Shown here: positions 47,230-58,367 of the stretch, one piece after another | Position numbering within the stretch: position 1 is the first letter of the stretch | Layout of the letters: every line of letters begins with the position of its first letter | Assembly (NCBI GenBank): GCA_034638255.1 | Contig: JAWPGT010000009.1 | Coordinates: 930,001-994,000 of the forward strand | Length of the DNA stretch: 64,000 bases | Source of the DNA: Coprinus comatus | Taxonomy: Eukaryota; Basidiomycota; Agaricomycetes; Agaricales; Agaricaceae | Reading direction: 5' to 3' | Made by a program: the position numbers and the translations under genes | Notes under the pieces: generated by a model | Seen by the model: only the letters and a program-made list of their open reading frames with translations | What the model was told of the DNA's origin: nothing | Databases searched by the model: none

Positions 47230-47846
47230 AGCTGCCTAGTTTTGTTGTGTTCGTTTTTAGTTGTGGATTTTCTTCGTTCTTTTTCTTTTCTTTTCTTTTT
47301 GTCTTGTTCTAATTGCAAACACTACTCGTTAGTCATTCCAATCTTCACCTTTTTAACGGTTTCGAAACATTCATACTCATAAATACATCTCTTGAAAAAG
47401 AGATAAAGATTACATAATTTCAGTTTTGTGGCTACAATATCATTCATAAACTCCGCATTGAATATTGAACCCCACAAGCTAAATACGTTGGCGGAAGCCT
47501 GAAGGACCAACGATGGTTCCAAAGTCTTGGTAAAGAACAAGTCTAACATCAGAGAATATTTATCACGAATCAGTTCTTACTACCTAGGCCAACTCGCACT
47601 ACTCTTATTTCATTCCACTCTACCTGATCAACTATGCAACCACCTCCGCAAGACTTAAAAACACACTCATTTACATTGAACTGTTCGAAATTTTCAGTCT
47701 CTGTTAATAACCTGTGCTACTTGAAGGCCCTTTTCTTCACTTCCCCCTTATTCTGTTGAAGATCTAGGTTTGTCAATAAATATTCAGTGGAATCATAGAA
47801 ATTATAGTACTTACAAAAACGCAACATCATTTTTATCCATTGACCC
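47230..47846. other. Convergent intergenic region
   Basis: Between the tail ends of MAU2 and the DUF6535 gene. TTTTCTTTTC-type tracts near 47280 probably belong to the MAU2 3' end. Confidence 0.5.
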
Positions 47847-50098
47847 CTAGCTACCAGCACCTACTAAACACTCTCGCCTTTCCCATATTTCTTTCAATTT
47901 GATGTTGAATTTATCAGCCACATCCCATACTAATTTCAAATCGTCGTGAAGATAATCAGAATGAGGTTCGGTATGTGGGATAAAGAATTGACTTGGATGT
48001 AATACAGAATTTGTTGACGTTGAGAGTAGTACATGTTCTTCAGCTGCAGAGAGTAAGGCAATCAATGTGGTTTCGATAGAAGGAAGTATACGATGTAACC
48101 CCGAAGAACGTTGGATGATATATGTGGTGTGAGAAAGAACGTCATCTAGTGCGTGATCTTTTGCTATGAGACGTTCGGAGGCAAGGTGGGTAATAATTTT
48201 GAGGTATTCTTCAGCCCGCCCTGTATAATGGGTAAAAGGGATACTTTAAAATTAGATTCAGGCGTATGATATTTGAGGGGAATACGAACAATGAGAAACA
48301 AAACATGTGGGACATCGGAAAAGTAATGAACGAAGCGCATTTCCAAGATTTCTTGAGTTTATTGAGCCTCGTCCAGCGCGAAATACTCCATTGAATATAA
48401 TAAGTAATTCCTTACATCGATGTTCCGAAGTGAGTTTTGCGCGGAGTTGGGTGCAAAGGCTTCGTATGTGAGAGTAAATCAGGCGATCACTCTGATAACG
48501 TTTGCACATTTCTTTCAAAATAGGAACTGTCCCATTACAATTCCATGAATCTTGCTGAATAACATGGCCAGCAGCAGCGACTGCAATTCCTTCTGTTATC
48601 CACGTATTCTCTGGACGAGATAACGCGTTCCCGATGGACTGAAACAAATCTGGTAGATAAATGGAATGTAAGTCAGAGCTGAGAGAAACGGTACAGTGGT
48701 GATTGCACAATTACCTGCACGATCAGCCTCTGATGCTTTTTGCACACGCAAAATCTGGTAGATATCATTAGAAGCTTCAGCTTCAACTCTCAACCCTTTG
48801 TCCGTTACAACACCCCATATACTCGCAAATGCACCTAAATATGCGTTCCAGACCAACATGGCTTATTGGATATAAATTCGTTCTCAAACCGAGAGAGAGT
48901 AGAAAATCCAAATACACTCCACGCGGTCGATTCTGGAACGGTTTCACCATGTGGAAGTGTCTTGAGATATTTACAGTATGTATCTGCAATTGAGGATATA
49001 AGGCATTGATATACCAGTAGGACTGCATCTTTGCTTTGGTTGAATTCGGAAGCAACCCAAAATAATGCCGGATAGATCGATTTTTCAGTGCTGTGCTTTT
49101 CTATCCACCACTTGTCATATGCAGTCCAGCCGTCATTTTGTTAAACGGCATCAAACGAACAGGATTGAATTTGTTGGATGAAATGTATTGTATGATGCGA
49201 AGGAGATAATGAAGAAATGAAAGAGCAAGCCAGGCCTGTGGAGATCTGTACGGGCAAAGAACTGGGTGTGGGGGAGAATCAGAGCTGGGTTCACGGGTTT
49301 CGTAGTTCGTAAGCCAGATAACTTGTAATGCTGGTAGGAAGGAAGTAACCAAGATAAAAAGAACCGCCATTCCCACGAGAAGTGATACAGGTTTTGCAGC
49401 CAGAGCTCCAGATTGCCATTGAGACGTCAGAAACCCAGCAAAGAAGAGGAATAGGGAAATAAGGAGAAGGATTGGCAATGTGTTGAGGAGCGTAAGGACT
49501 CTCCAATGTTTCAGGCTTTCGTGTCGTTGATACTGAACATATATGTCAGTACTATATGATACTCCAGTGATGTTTTGGTTGAACTCTCGAAGCCATTGTA
49601 ATGAAGTAATCCCTCCAAGGACCGAGATGAGGCTGAGTGCAAGGCTAACTGAGTAGAGGAGATAAATTTCTTGAGCATGTGAGGGGATTGTCACAGAATT
49701 ATTATAGGTGAGATTATCATGGAAGTTAGCCTGGGGATTTGATATGTTGTTGACCTGGAGTATCAAAGTTCGGAGTAACAGTACAGTCTCTGCCGCAGGA
49801 TCGGCCTCAGTAGCTTTTGCAGCTTCAACAGTGAACGCTGTGACAATGGCAGAGAATAAGGAAGCCTAAGGGTTCAAGAACAAAATTATTCAATATCTTG
49901 TCAAGGACGAAACAGACCAAACCTACAAAAATAAGCAAATTGCTCAACTCGCTGCTCCAATTTCCACATACACTGTTCGTAGTTTCTCCACTCTATTATT
50001 AACAGTTTCCCAAGGCTCGCATTTGTCCGGAGAGCCCTAGTTATCATTCAGGTTTGCTGCCGCTCAAAGAAATTGAAGATATGTACCAGAGCTGCCAT
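47847..50098 (-). CDS. DUF6535 membrane protein with several apparent frameshifts
   Basis: Likely exons: 50098-50087 (tentative), 50036-49927, 49865-48715, 48649-48286 and 48220-47847. Family blocks in order: CEPWETVNNRVEKL; NWSSELSNLLIFASLFSAIV; the AFTVEAAKA block; membrane segments YLLYSVSLALSLISVLGGIT, LNTLPILLLISLFLFFAGFL and PVSLLVGMAVLFILVTSFLP; YRSPQAWLALSF; AYDKWWIEKHSTEKSIYPAL; then a helical C-terminal half. The frame breaks near 49971, 49132, 48859 and 48356. The first three need one added base each and the last needs two added (or one removed); with those corrections the length is a multiple of three. It belongs to an Agaricomycete-specific family of unknown function. Either a recent pseudogene or assembly indels; similar lesions in housekeeping genes favour the latter. 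Confidence 0.75.
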
Positions 50099-52128
50099 AT
50101 GTGTTATTCAGGCCTTCAGGGTTTATTTAATCGTTTGAAAATGAAGCTTGCAGTGGCGGATAGTAGTTTATATCCACTTCTTTAAGGTTCCAAGTCTAAA
50201 GAGGGATACTGTTGGTCGGAAGATGGTGAGAAAAGCGGAGACGTGTCGAACGAGATGGATTTTCGTGTCACACCATCTTTGCTATATATAGCTACAAGTC
50301 GAGCGCCTACTTATAATACCTATCAGAGTTGTATGTTTAGATGCATATAATGTCATAGTATGTCATATGTAACAACTCAGATGTGACATAACACCCGCCC
50401 GGACCCGAGATCAGGGTGATCTCGGGTACATAACAACGATTTATTATTGAAAGTTGGATACATCAGACATCCCGTAGGATTTAGAAATGCAAATATTGTC
50501 CTCAAACGATTGTTCTGTATTCCATATATAGTTACTTTGATTTTACATAACAAAATATACTTACCCATTTCTAAACTCTAATCTAGAAGAGGCCTCGTCG
50601 CCCCATTTCTAAATGTTTTTTGTGTCAAAAGCCATCCTCAAACTTTAAATCACCGAGCGATCAGCGAGGTTTCCCTCGGATTTCCACTAGCAAAATCTCT
50701 GCTCTATCATGGGATTTTCTCACGATTCCTAGCGCTTAGAATGCGCAAAACCTATCACGTTTCTTGCTATATTAGTATATTTGTATAACATTTTGTGCCA
50801 ATCATATACACGAACAACATAACCTAGCAGAAGGATACTCAGTTGATGAAAGCGAATAACAACTGAGTATCCTTCTGCTAGGTCAATATCTTCTTACCAT
50901 GTGCATTTTCGTCATCTTTACCTTTCCTCCCGAACGACTCAACATTTGGGTTGCGCGTGTGTTCTCTGTACAACTATAACAAACTATGTGTTTAAGGCGT
51001 CACACTAGAAACTTTCCTTAGTTCGTTGTTACAAAACTACACAGTGTCAGTACTATTTGTGACAATGGGTTGATAAAGTACCTAAATTTGTCATAGAGTT
51101 GATAAAGCTATATTATCTCTTTTATTCATGGGTTATTTCCCTTGAAATCCGGGACAGTAATAGAGGAAAAGGTAGACAGTATATCTGCAAATTTTTGTAG
51201 AGTTTGGATTAGTATGAGCTTTTCAATACCATGATTGTTGGACAAGATTTGCATCAAAATCACAATTTTCACCTAATATAGTCGATTTATCACAGGTACT
51301 CACCACATTTTACAGATAAAATTATGGTATTCTGATAGTACCTCCATTCAGCTATGTAAACCTTCCTTTATTCATTGACCGGTAGGTGTCTACAGGTAAC
51401 CATTAGGCGAATTCCATGAACGTGACATGAGCTGAGGAAGGACTCACCAATGAATTCAAACTCCGATGATCTCTTGCCATTACCATCATTTGTGTTCCTT
51501 GTTGGAGTTCAGAATTTTCGTGACTGTTTCACGTCACAGGTTTATCACTCCTTGATTTTGGCACTTTTTGCACCAGTAGGTCTGTGGCAGTATTGTGCTA
51601 ATTACGAACTTGAAGACTTTTAGAGGGTTGTCTAGTATACGGATACGACTACTCGTAAGCAAGTTCCGAACCTCTAATACACAAAAATGATAGAGAAATC
51701 CTTCTTTTACAAAACCTTTATCAACTCTATGACAACAATAGTATATGTCTACGTTATATTCTCACTACTCACTCTCATTTTACATCTTGGAGCTAAAAGA
51801 GTTTGTTCTACGGAGGCCGTAGGAGCTTGGGTGTAGGGAGAAGAATTTCGGAAGTCATTTCGGCATCGCGGATTCGAGCGTGAATTCAATCTTAGAGCCG
51901 AATAGGTGTGTAGGTAGAATACAAGTACACAAGAAAGGGTGTTAAGCACACAAATGAACACTGAGCAACCAAATAGAAGTACATGTACATGATGAATGGT
52001 AATACTGGGACAAGTGTTCAAGAGAAAAAGAAGAAGAATCAGAGCACAGTTCAGGATTCAAGAGTCCAGTTCGTCGCCCCTCACCACCTAACACGCTACC
52101 CCGATGATGTCCAACAATTCCTACAGGT
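50099..52128. other. Long intergenic region with a 24-bp inverted repeat
   Basis: About 2 kb without a supported gene. Contains the perfect hairpin at 50822-50883 (listed separately). ORFs near 51749-52157 overlap the 3' side of the next gene and show no domain. Confidence 0.5.
50822..50883. repeat. Perfect 24-bp inverted repeat, 14-nt loop
   Basis: Arms 50822-50845 and 50860-50883 are exact reverse complements, separated by ATGAAAGCGAATAA. No flanking target-site duplication or transposase is evident. It could be a MITE remnant, a small-RNA hairpin or a recombination scar; nothing in the sequence decides between them. Confidence 0.9.
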
Positions 52129-53058
52129 TTAGTCCTTAGAAAAGGCATGTTTACCATCCTTCAACTCATTCTTCGAACGTTTGCCTTGTGTCTTCGATTT
52201 ACTAAACCACCTCCTTATACTTGATCGTTTAGAAAAAGTCGTGGAAGAATCCGAAGAAGAACTTGAGGACGATGATGAAAGTGAAAGTGTTGAACTAGAA
52301 GGATGCCCTTTTCCCTTTGAAACTGGAGTCAAATATGCAGATGTCGAACCAGAACTTTCGGAGATGGAATATGCAGGAGGAGCTTCCTCATCGGCGCATG
52401 GGATAACATTGACATCAGGTACAGTAGAATCTAAGATCAATTAGTGTTGAATAGTACTCATGAGAACGCTGAGGTTGAGAGAAATAATTCATACGCGTTT
52501 GTTGACTTGGCTGGGTAATCGTATGAGCTATGATGCGACCAGTTGCTGCATCATAAGGATGTATGGCGTTGCTCTTTACAATGGTACAAATTCCGGGTCC
52601 GGATGTGATAACGTTATGGTCTAAAAAGAACAAAAATAAGTCAGAAAAAAATTCGTTAGAACTATGTTACAGTTAAGAGAAAGTTACATACTGTGATCAA
52701 CGACTCCACTTCCGGTAGCTATGATAGAAACATTATTAAATCAGCTTCTACGTTGTGACTTGCTAGCTACCGCCAAAGACGTTTGATAGACTCCCTTCAT
52801 AGCTATGATAGACCCATTATAAATCGAGCGAATAGAACTAAGTTGTGACTTACCACCAGTACCACTACTAATTGATATATTGTTAAAGACATTTCGTCGA
52901 ATGGTAACATTTCCTTCGCCACTAATGTTAACGGTATTTCTCGTGGTTGTAATCTTCATTTTTCCTTTCCTCTTCCGACCTTTTTCTTTTTTACCTAGGG
53001 GTTCATAGAAAGCTTCAAAAGGATCCATAGATGAATAATTGACGTCTGTCCCATGCAT
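52129..53058 (-). CDS. Small protein with repeated RHIM-like motifs and a basic Ser-rich tail
   Basis: Four exons: 53058-52854, 52719-52693 (27 nt), 52620-52495 and 52430-52129; 219 aa, frame intact. The N-terminus has a basic patch (KKEKGRKRKGKMKITTTR) leading into NTVNISGEGNVTI, the clearest copy of the motif, then NVFNNISISSGTG and NVITSGPGICTIV, so three motif-like units lie in tandem. A PPxY sequence (APPAYSI) follows, then Ser-rich sequence and a basic tail (SSIRRWFSKSKTQGKRSKNE). No helical effector or NTPase domain is present. The 134-nt first intron contains sequence similar to the exons on either side, suggesting internal duplication. Possible scaffold, regulator or decoy for the motif network (inference). 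Confidence 0.6.
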
Positions 53059-54260
53059 GTTAAACCCTATGAACTGTTAATAGGTGGTAAATACGTAATC
53101 CTCATGTAACATAAAGAGAAACGAGAAAAAGGATTCAATATCACCAACATAATCCACTCACCTGTGCAAAGGAAGAAATCAAAAAATTATAGACTGTCCA
53201 GAGAAAGAGAGAGAAAGAGAAGAATGGGGAATAAATAGTCGCAAATGTCTCGATCTTTTATATCCTGCACCCTTTATCCAGTGTCCACCACACTGTTCAC
53301 TTTTGCTAAAACGAATGTTAGGAATAGAAACAAAGCAGAATGTTTAGTAAAGATCATTGTCAATCGTGCTTCGTTTGCGCAGGTTTGGGGGTTCATATTT
53401 TTGTTTCGTACATTCGTGCGCAGAAGCGTCTAGGTGAACAAAACAACGAACACGTTGTTACATGTGGAAAGATCCTCAAGATAACACATACTTTAAAGTA
53501 AGATCGTTATCTCTATCCAGAGCCTGATTCCAATGGAATATGTATATGTGTTATCTTGGAACTTGTTGGAATAAAATGCAAACAATAAAATAATATATTG
53601 AAGGGAATAATCGAAGGAATTTTCCAAGTCTTCAGAAGGATACCAATGATTAGTTGACGTTAGTGGAACAACAATGCAAGGTAAGAGCTCGGAACGTGTG
53701 ATCATGGTATTCTGATGCTTTGTGGCAAATGGCAAGTAGTGGCCACAGACGGCGTGTTTGTCCCTGAGAGAAGACCGGTTAGTAGAAGTTGATTGGTCTG
53801 AAGGTAGTGCTTCTATATTATGACAACACACACACAGATCATATGTTTCAGAAGCAAACAGAATAATAACGTACCACACAACTGTGAGAAAAGTTCGTCG
53901 TGCAGGTTATGTATGATTCAGTTGAGTAGAGGAATTCGCTTTAACAAAGAGATAAACAACGTAGCTTCAGCACAAAAGATGCTCTTGATGTACATTGTAC
54001 GCTGCTGGTTTCCGTACAGTTACAACTCGTTATTGTATAATTGTATCCTGTTATACAATCAGAGTTGAAAGCTGAACAACAAACATCTATTACCCCCATT
54101 CAAAATTATGTCTACTGAAAGTGTTACTTATTTACGACAAAGCGAACTCTTCCGAAAAGTTGATCTACAATTGATTTCTACAATTGATTTCTACAAATAC
54201 ATTGCTACTATGTTCTTCTTTGTCTTCGAACGACTAATACTCAAACGTACAAAAAAAAAC
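53059..54260. other. Intergenic, no gene recognised
   Basis: Short ORFs only. A GAGAAAGAGA tract near 53200 and a duplicated ACAATTGATTTCT unit near 54168-54195 are simple repeats. Confidence 0.5.
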
Positions 54261-56198
54261 CTAATGATACAAATGCTGAAACAACCTATCCAAAGCATTC
54301 ATATCCTCCCTAATCACCTCGTCCTCCGATTTACCTTGTACAGTCTTATACGGACCTCTCTGACTTCTCAAATCCATCAAATCTTTACTTCTCCCAAAAT
54401 CAATCAACCTATAACTATACTTCGAATCCAATCCTGAATTACCACCTTTTTTACCACGTTTAGAAGGATGTTTCCATAAAGGACCTGGTTGTTGAACTAT
54501 ATTTCTTTGATAGACTGATCTGTGACTCCATCCCGCTTCGTGCATACGGTATACCAAAGAAGCGCACTCGTTCCTGATTGGGCAAATATATTTCATTAGT
54601 ATGCTTGTACGAGAGGATGAATCCCAAAACTTACTTATCATCAGCGTTGATATTATCAAGATCAATTTGGCTACCACAGTGTTCCATCAACAATATAGGA
54701 CTTTTCCATTCCGAGTCATCGCCACCAACAGGAACATAATACCCATAGAATTGAGGAACAACCGCACCGACAGGTGTAGGATCATGTAACGGTGGTATGA
54801 TATTATACCCACTCCAATGTTCGAAGAGATGTTCAGGAAACTGTTGATAATTCTCAGCTTCTGTTTTAAGATGAGGGTCATTTGGTTTGGATAATTTTGC
54901 AATCATTGTTACGCGTGTAATCGGTGGGTGTTTACTGAAATCCATAGGGCTAATATGTTGACAATAAGGTTTTCCTCTATACGGATTCTGGGATTCGATG
55001 TCAACTTTGACGTTACGCAATGGACCTTTGTAGTCATAGACCCATTCTCCCGTTTCCTCACTACCTTCGTTGACAGTGTTAATGATAGTGTCTGGGTTGT
55101 CCTGTTTGTAAATTTCATATTGACGTTCCGTCCCGGCAGTACGCCATTCCTTTTCCCAGATGCCCTTCTCATTCCCGATCGGTATCTCCTCAGCTTTCCG
55201 TTTCGCTTCCTCGACAGCACATTTCGAACATAGAAGGTCTGGTACGAGAGTATCGCGAGGTAGCTCGAGCTCAACTTTGTAGACTTGGGAATGACTCCCA
55301 TCTTCAAGATGATATTTTTGCGATATGTAAAGGTGCGCCAGTTCTGGGGACTGAAATAGCTCTGGAGGGGGAGGATGTATAACGTTTATAACGGGGTCAA
55401 TTGGACCTAGTGGTGTAGTTTCGGTATCGGGTAGAATTTTGAAACTGTGTTGAGTTTGTTCGTTTTTCTTTTGATGCCTCTTATGTTTTTCATGGTGGGC
55501 TTGCATCCTTTCTTTTCCGGCGGTGGAGAGTTTGAGTTTGTATTCATACATACGATATACCTCTTCGGCTGTATCATTGGATAGATCTGTTTGGAGGATT
55601 TTTTGGGTGGTATGAACAAGTAGTTTCTTTGGGAGTCGGTAGTAGGGGATTTCCTGGCGTAGGATTGGACAGGGATAACTGAATGGTTCGAGAGGCCACG
55701 GATCGGGGTATTTCTCTGGATCAAAGTCTGTATTTTTGAAATTCTTCACGATCGTTAAGATTAACATGGATATATGGGTACATACAACGGACTTACTGGG
55801 TCGTCAAAAGCCCACATGGCTTTATCCATGTTCTTCCCAAGGTCTCCTTTACGAATAGCATCTTCGCTCTCCAGGATTAATTTTGCATGATCGTAAACAG
55901 GAAGCAATTGAGGAGAATCTTCCGCCTCTGCGCACTTGATCTCATCGGCACAAGTATCTGTTTCGCCATGATGTTTCATCCATTGCATAAGCTTACTTCC
56001 AGTACTAATGGTGACTAGATTGGTGATGTGGCAAAACCTCCGAGTGCAGTAGAAGTCGAGAAGAGTAGAACCCCAGAATTCAATGGCCATTGGGCGTTTG
56101 TTTTCCGATAAAAGTGTGCTGTGGCGTGATGGGTTTACCAGTTGGAGCGCGAGGCTAGAAACGGAAGACGACGCGAAGTTTTGTATTTTGAGAACCAT
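54261..56198 (-). CDS. Kinase-like fold protein lacking the canonical catalytic Asp
   Basis: Three exons: 56198-55797, 55727-54635 and 54573-54261, about 600 aa. N-terminal region with RPMAIEFWGSTLLDFYCTRR; middle FDPEKYPDPWPLEPFSYPC; kinase-like part from HLYISQKYHLEDGSHSQVYK (glycine-loop-like), then VTMIAKL, PILLMEHCG, the catalytic-loop equivalent HRSVYQRNIV and a DFG-like RLIDFGRS. The usual HxD Asp is Ser here, although the Asn and the DFG are kept. This matches a basidiomycete family of kinase-like proteins of unknown substrate. Joining exon 1 to exon 2 needs either one missing G at the donor (about 55797) or a later, less usual acceptor. An ATG farther upstream (about 56283) is an alternative start in another frame. 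Confidence 0.7.
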
Positions 56199-56966
56199 CG
56201 GACTCGTCAGCCAAGAGCTGGTCGAGTACAGCTTGTGGCAAGCGTTTTGGATTGTAATCTATCTGGTGTGGCAGAATAAGCATAGCTGTGGGTTAACTAC
56301 CATTTCAGGGGTTTATCAAGCGTCGATGACTAATAGCGATAGGAAGTCCTATTTGGGAGGAAGTGCGATAAGTAGCACGGGGGTATAAAAGGATGAGTTA
56401 TGGGGAGTAAGGATGATTGTAGAGCCTTAAATAATTGAATTATACAAGAGATGATTTTATGTCTACGTGAATCAAGTTTAAAATAATATTTGGTGTCGTA
56501 TGCAGGGGATGGATTGGTACTTTGATTGATTTGTATCATGTGGCGTGATGAGAGAATGGACGAGAAGCATATTGTAGTATTGAGTTTGTTTTAAAGAGCT
56601 GACAATTGGCTGACAAGGGCCATGGATTGTTATCTAGCTGGAGAATTAGGCTTATTCTGGTGATCAGATGGCCAAAGCGCAGAGTACTAATGGGGATAGC
56701 TTGTTGTTTCTAGGAGAGAAAGATGTGCATGTGAATGGAGTGTTCTCTGCCAGCAAGACATGCAACGGGTGTGGTCTACGTATCTGGATCCCAGTGGGCA
56801 GCGAGTGCAGCGGAGTGTTGAGGGAGATGTGAGTTGATTTTGTGCTGGATGACTGTGGGAAAACCCTGTGCTTACATATCCTGCCCGGTAACGCCATAAC
56901 CACCACCCACCACTGTCTGCCAGATGGATTCGTCGCCGTAAGTCGTCTCTCTCTCTTATCGTCTGA
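56199..56966. other. Divergent intergenic region
   Basis: Between the kinase-like gene and the tetraspanin. No supported gene; minus-strand ORFs overlap the tetraspanin start. Confidence 0.5.
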
Positions 56967-58367
56967 ATGTACTCACTGCTCAACAGCCTTTCCTCTCGCA
57001 GGGCCTCAGTTATCTCCCATGCAAACTCTGCCTACTCCCAGGCTGGCTCTACAAGGCACATTCTCTCTGACAGCGGTCCCTCAGACAACCCAAGAGGCCA
57101 TTTCGCACCCCTCACAAACCCCTTTGCTGGCGGTCTCTCCCCACACCTACGCGCAGACACAGATGCCAGCAGTGTATCGCTCTCTGTAAACTACCTTCCA
57201 CACAAATTTTCAGACTCCCTGCTATCCCCAGGCCCTCGCAGGCGAAACATCATCCCAAAGAATGGAGGAGGTATCGATGCTTTCAGATCTGGAGAGGCCC
57301 GCATGGCAACAGCGGGCGATGAGGACTATGACGGTGTTCAGTTTGGGGCAAAGGCTGGACGCAGACTCAAATGGAACAGATTCAAATGGATCCTCTTCAT
57401 TTGCAACTCCATCGTACGTATCACATCTTTTTCTCTATCCAAATCACTCAATACCCTCCATAGTTCTCTATCTGTTCCTTGGCAGGCCTCATTTTCTGCC
57501 TCGTCACATGGTTCAATGTATGGACAAACGCCGACATCGTACGTGTTGGCAACCGTGCAGAACTTGTCCTTTCCACTATCGCTGCTTCCCTCGGCATATT
57601 CACCTCCCTTCTCGGCTGGGCGGGTATTCTCCTTAACAACAGAGCCTTCTTGGCATGGTATACCTTCCTCCTTTGGATCACTTTCGCTTTCCTCGTCGCT
57701 CCAGGATACATCACCTACAAAAAGCGCACCTTCAACCTCGAAGGAAAAATAAATGCACAGTGGTCAAGAAATCTCGGCTCCCTCGGTAGACAGCGTATCC
57801 AGAACGAACTCCAATGTTGCGGTTACTTCAGTCCCTTTATAGAGGCAACCGTCTCCCAGACTTGTTATGCTAGGAGTGTTTTGCCAGGTTGCAAGCTTCC
57901 CTATATGGTATTTGAGAGACACATTCTTCAAAAGTGGTACATTATCATCTTTTCTCTCGTACCTTTTAATATTCTCGCCATCGTCGTCGGTCTCTTGTGT
58001 TCAAACCACGTCACCTATCGCTTCGGAAAGGGAATGACTCCAAAGGAATATCGTCTCACTGCCAGTGATATGAATCTCATCATGGAGCAATATGCACAGT
58101 ATGTTATCCATTTTCCCTGTCTACTTTCTTTGAAACTCATTTTTGCTTTAGACAACTTGCCGAGCAGTATGGAAGTGACGTGGCTTCGGAAATCATGCAA
58201 CGTTCGCGCTCCAATCTCAATCTATCTGGCGCAAGTACGCCCATGACCACCACTTTGGGTCATGCAAAGTACGAGTCTATTAATCACTAATATCCACCCT
58301 CTCTTTTTTGTGTGTATACGCTTTCTCTTCCCGTAGACGTCGACGTCCAATGGTAGTCATTCCTTAG
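56967..58367 (+). CDS. Tetraspanin-like membrane protein
   Basis: Four exons: 56967-57413, 57464-58098, 58152-58268 and 58337-58367; 409 aa, intact. A cytosolic Ser/Pro-rich N-terminus of about 140 residues, then four membrane segments: FSICSLAGLIFCLVTWF, LSTIAASLGIFTSLLGWAGI, WYTFLLWITFAFLVAPGYI and IIIFSLVPFNILAIVVGLLC. The large extracellular loop between segments 3 and 4 carries LQCCGYFSPF, the CCG signature of tetraspanins, with further Cys residues in CYARSVLPGC. The tail ends with a basic RRRPMVV. Tetraspanins organise membrane microdomains; fungal ones are linked to appressorium function and hyphal growth. The long N-terminus is typical of the basidiomycete Tsp2-like group. Confidence 0.85.

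Noticed and set aside
52435..52461. 27-nt intron in the 53-kb motif gene
   Set aside because: Too short for this genome's introns; a 64-nt intron from a GTATGA donor at 52494 keeps the frame.
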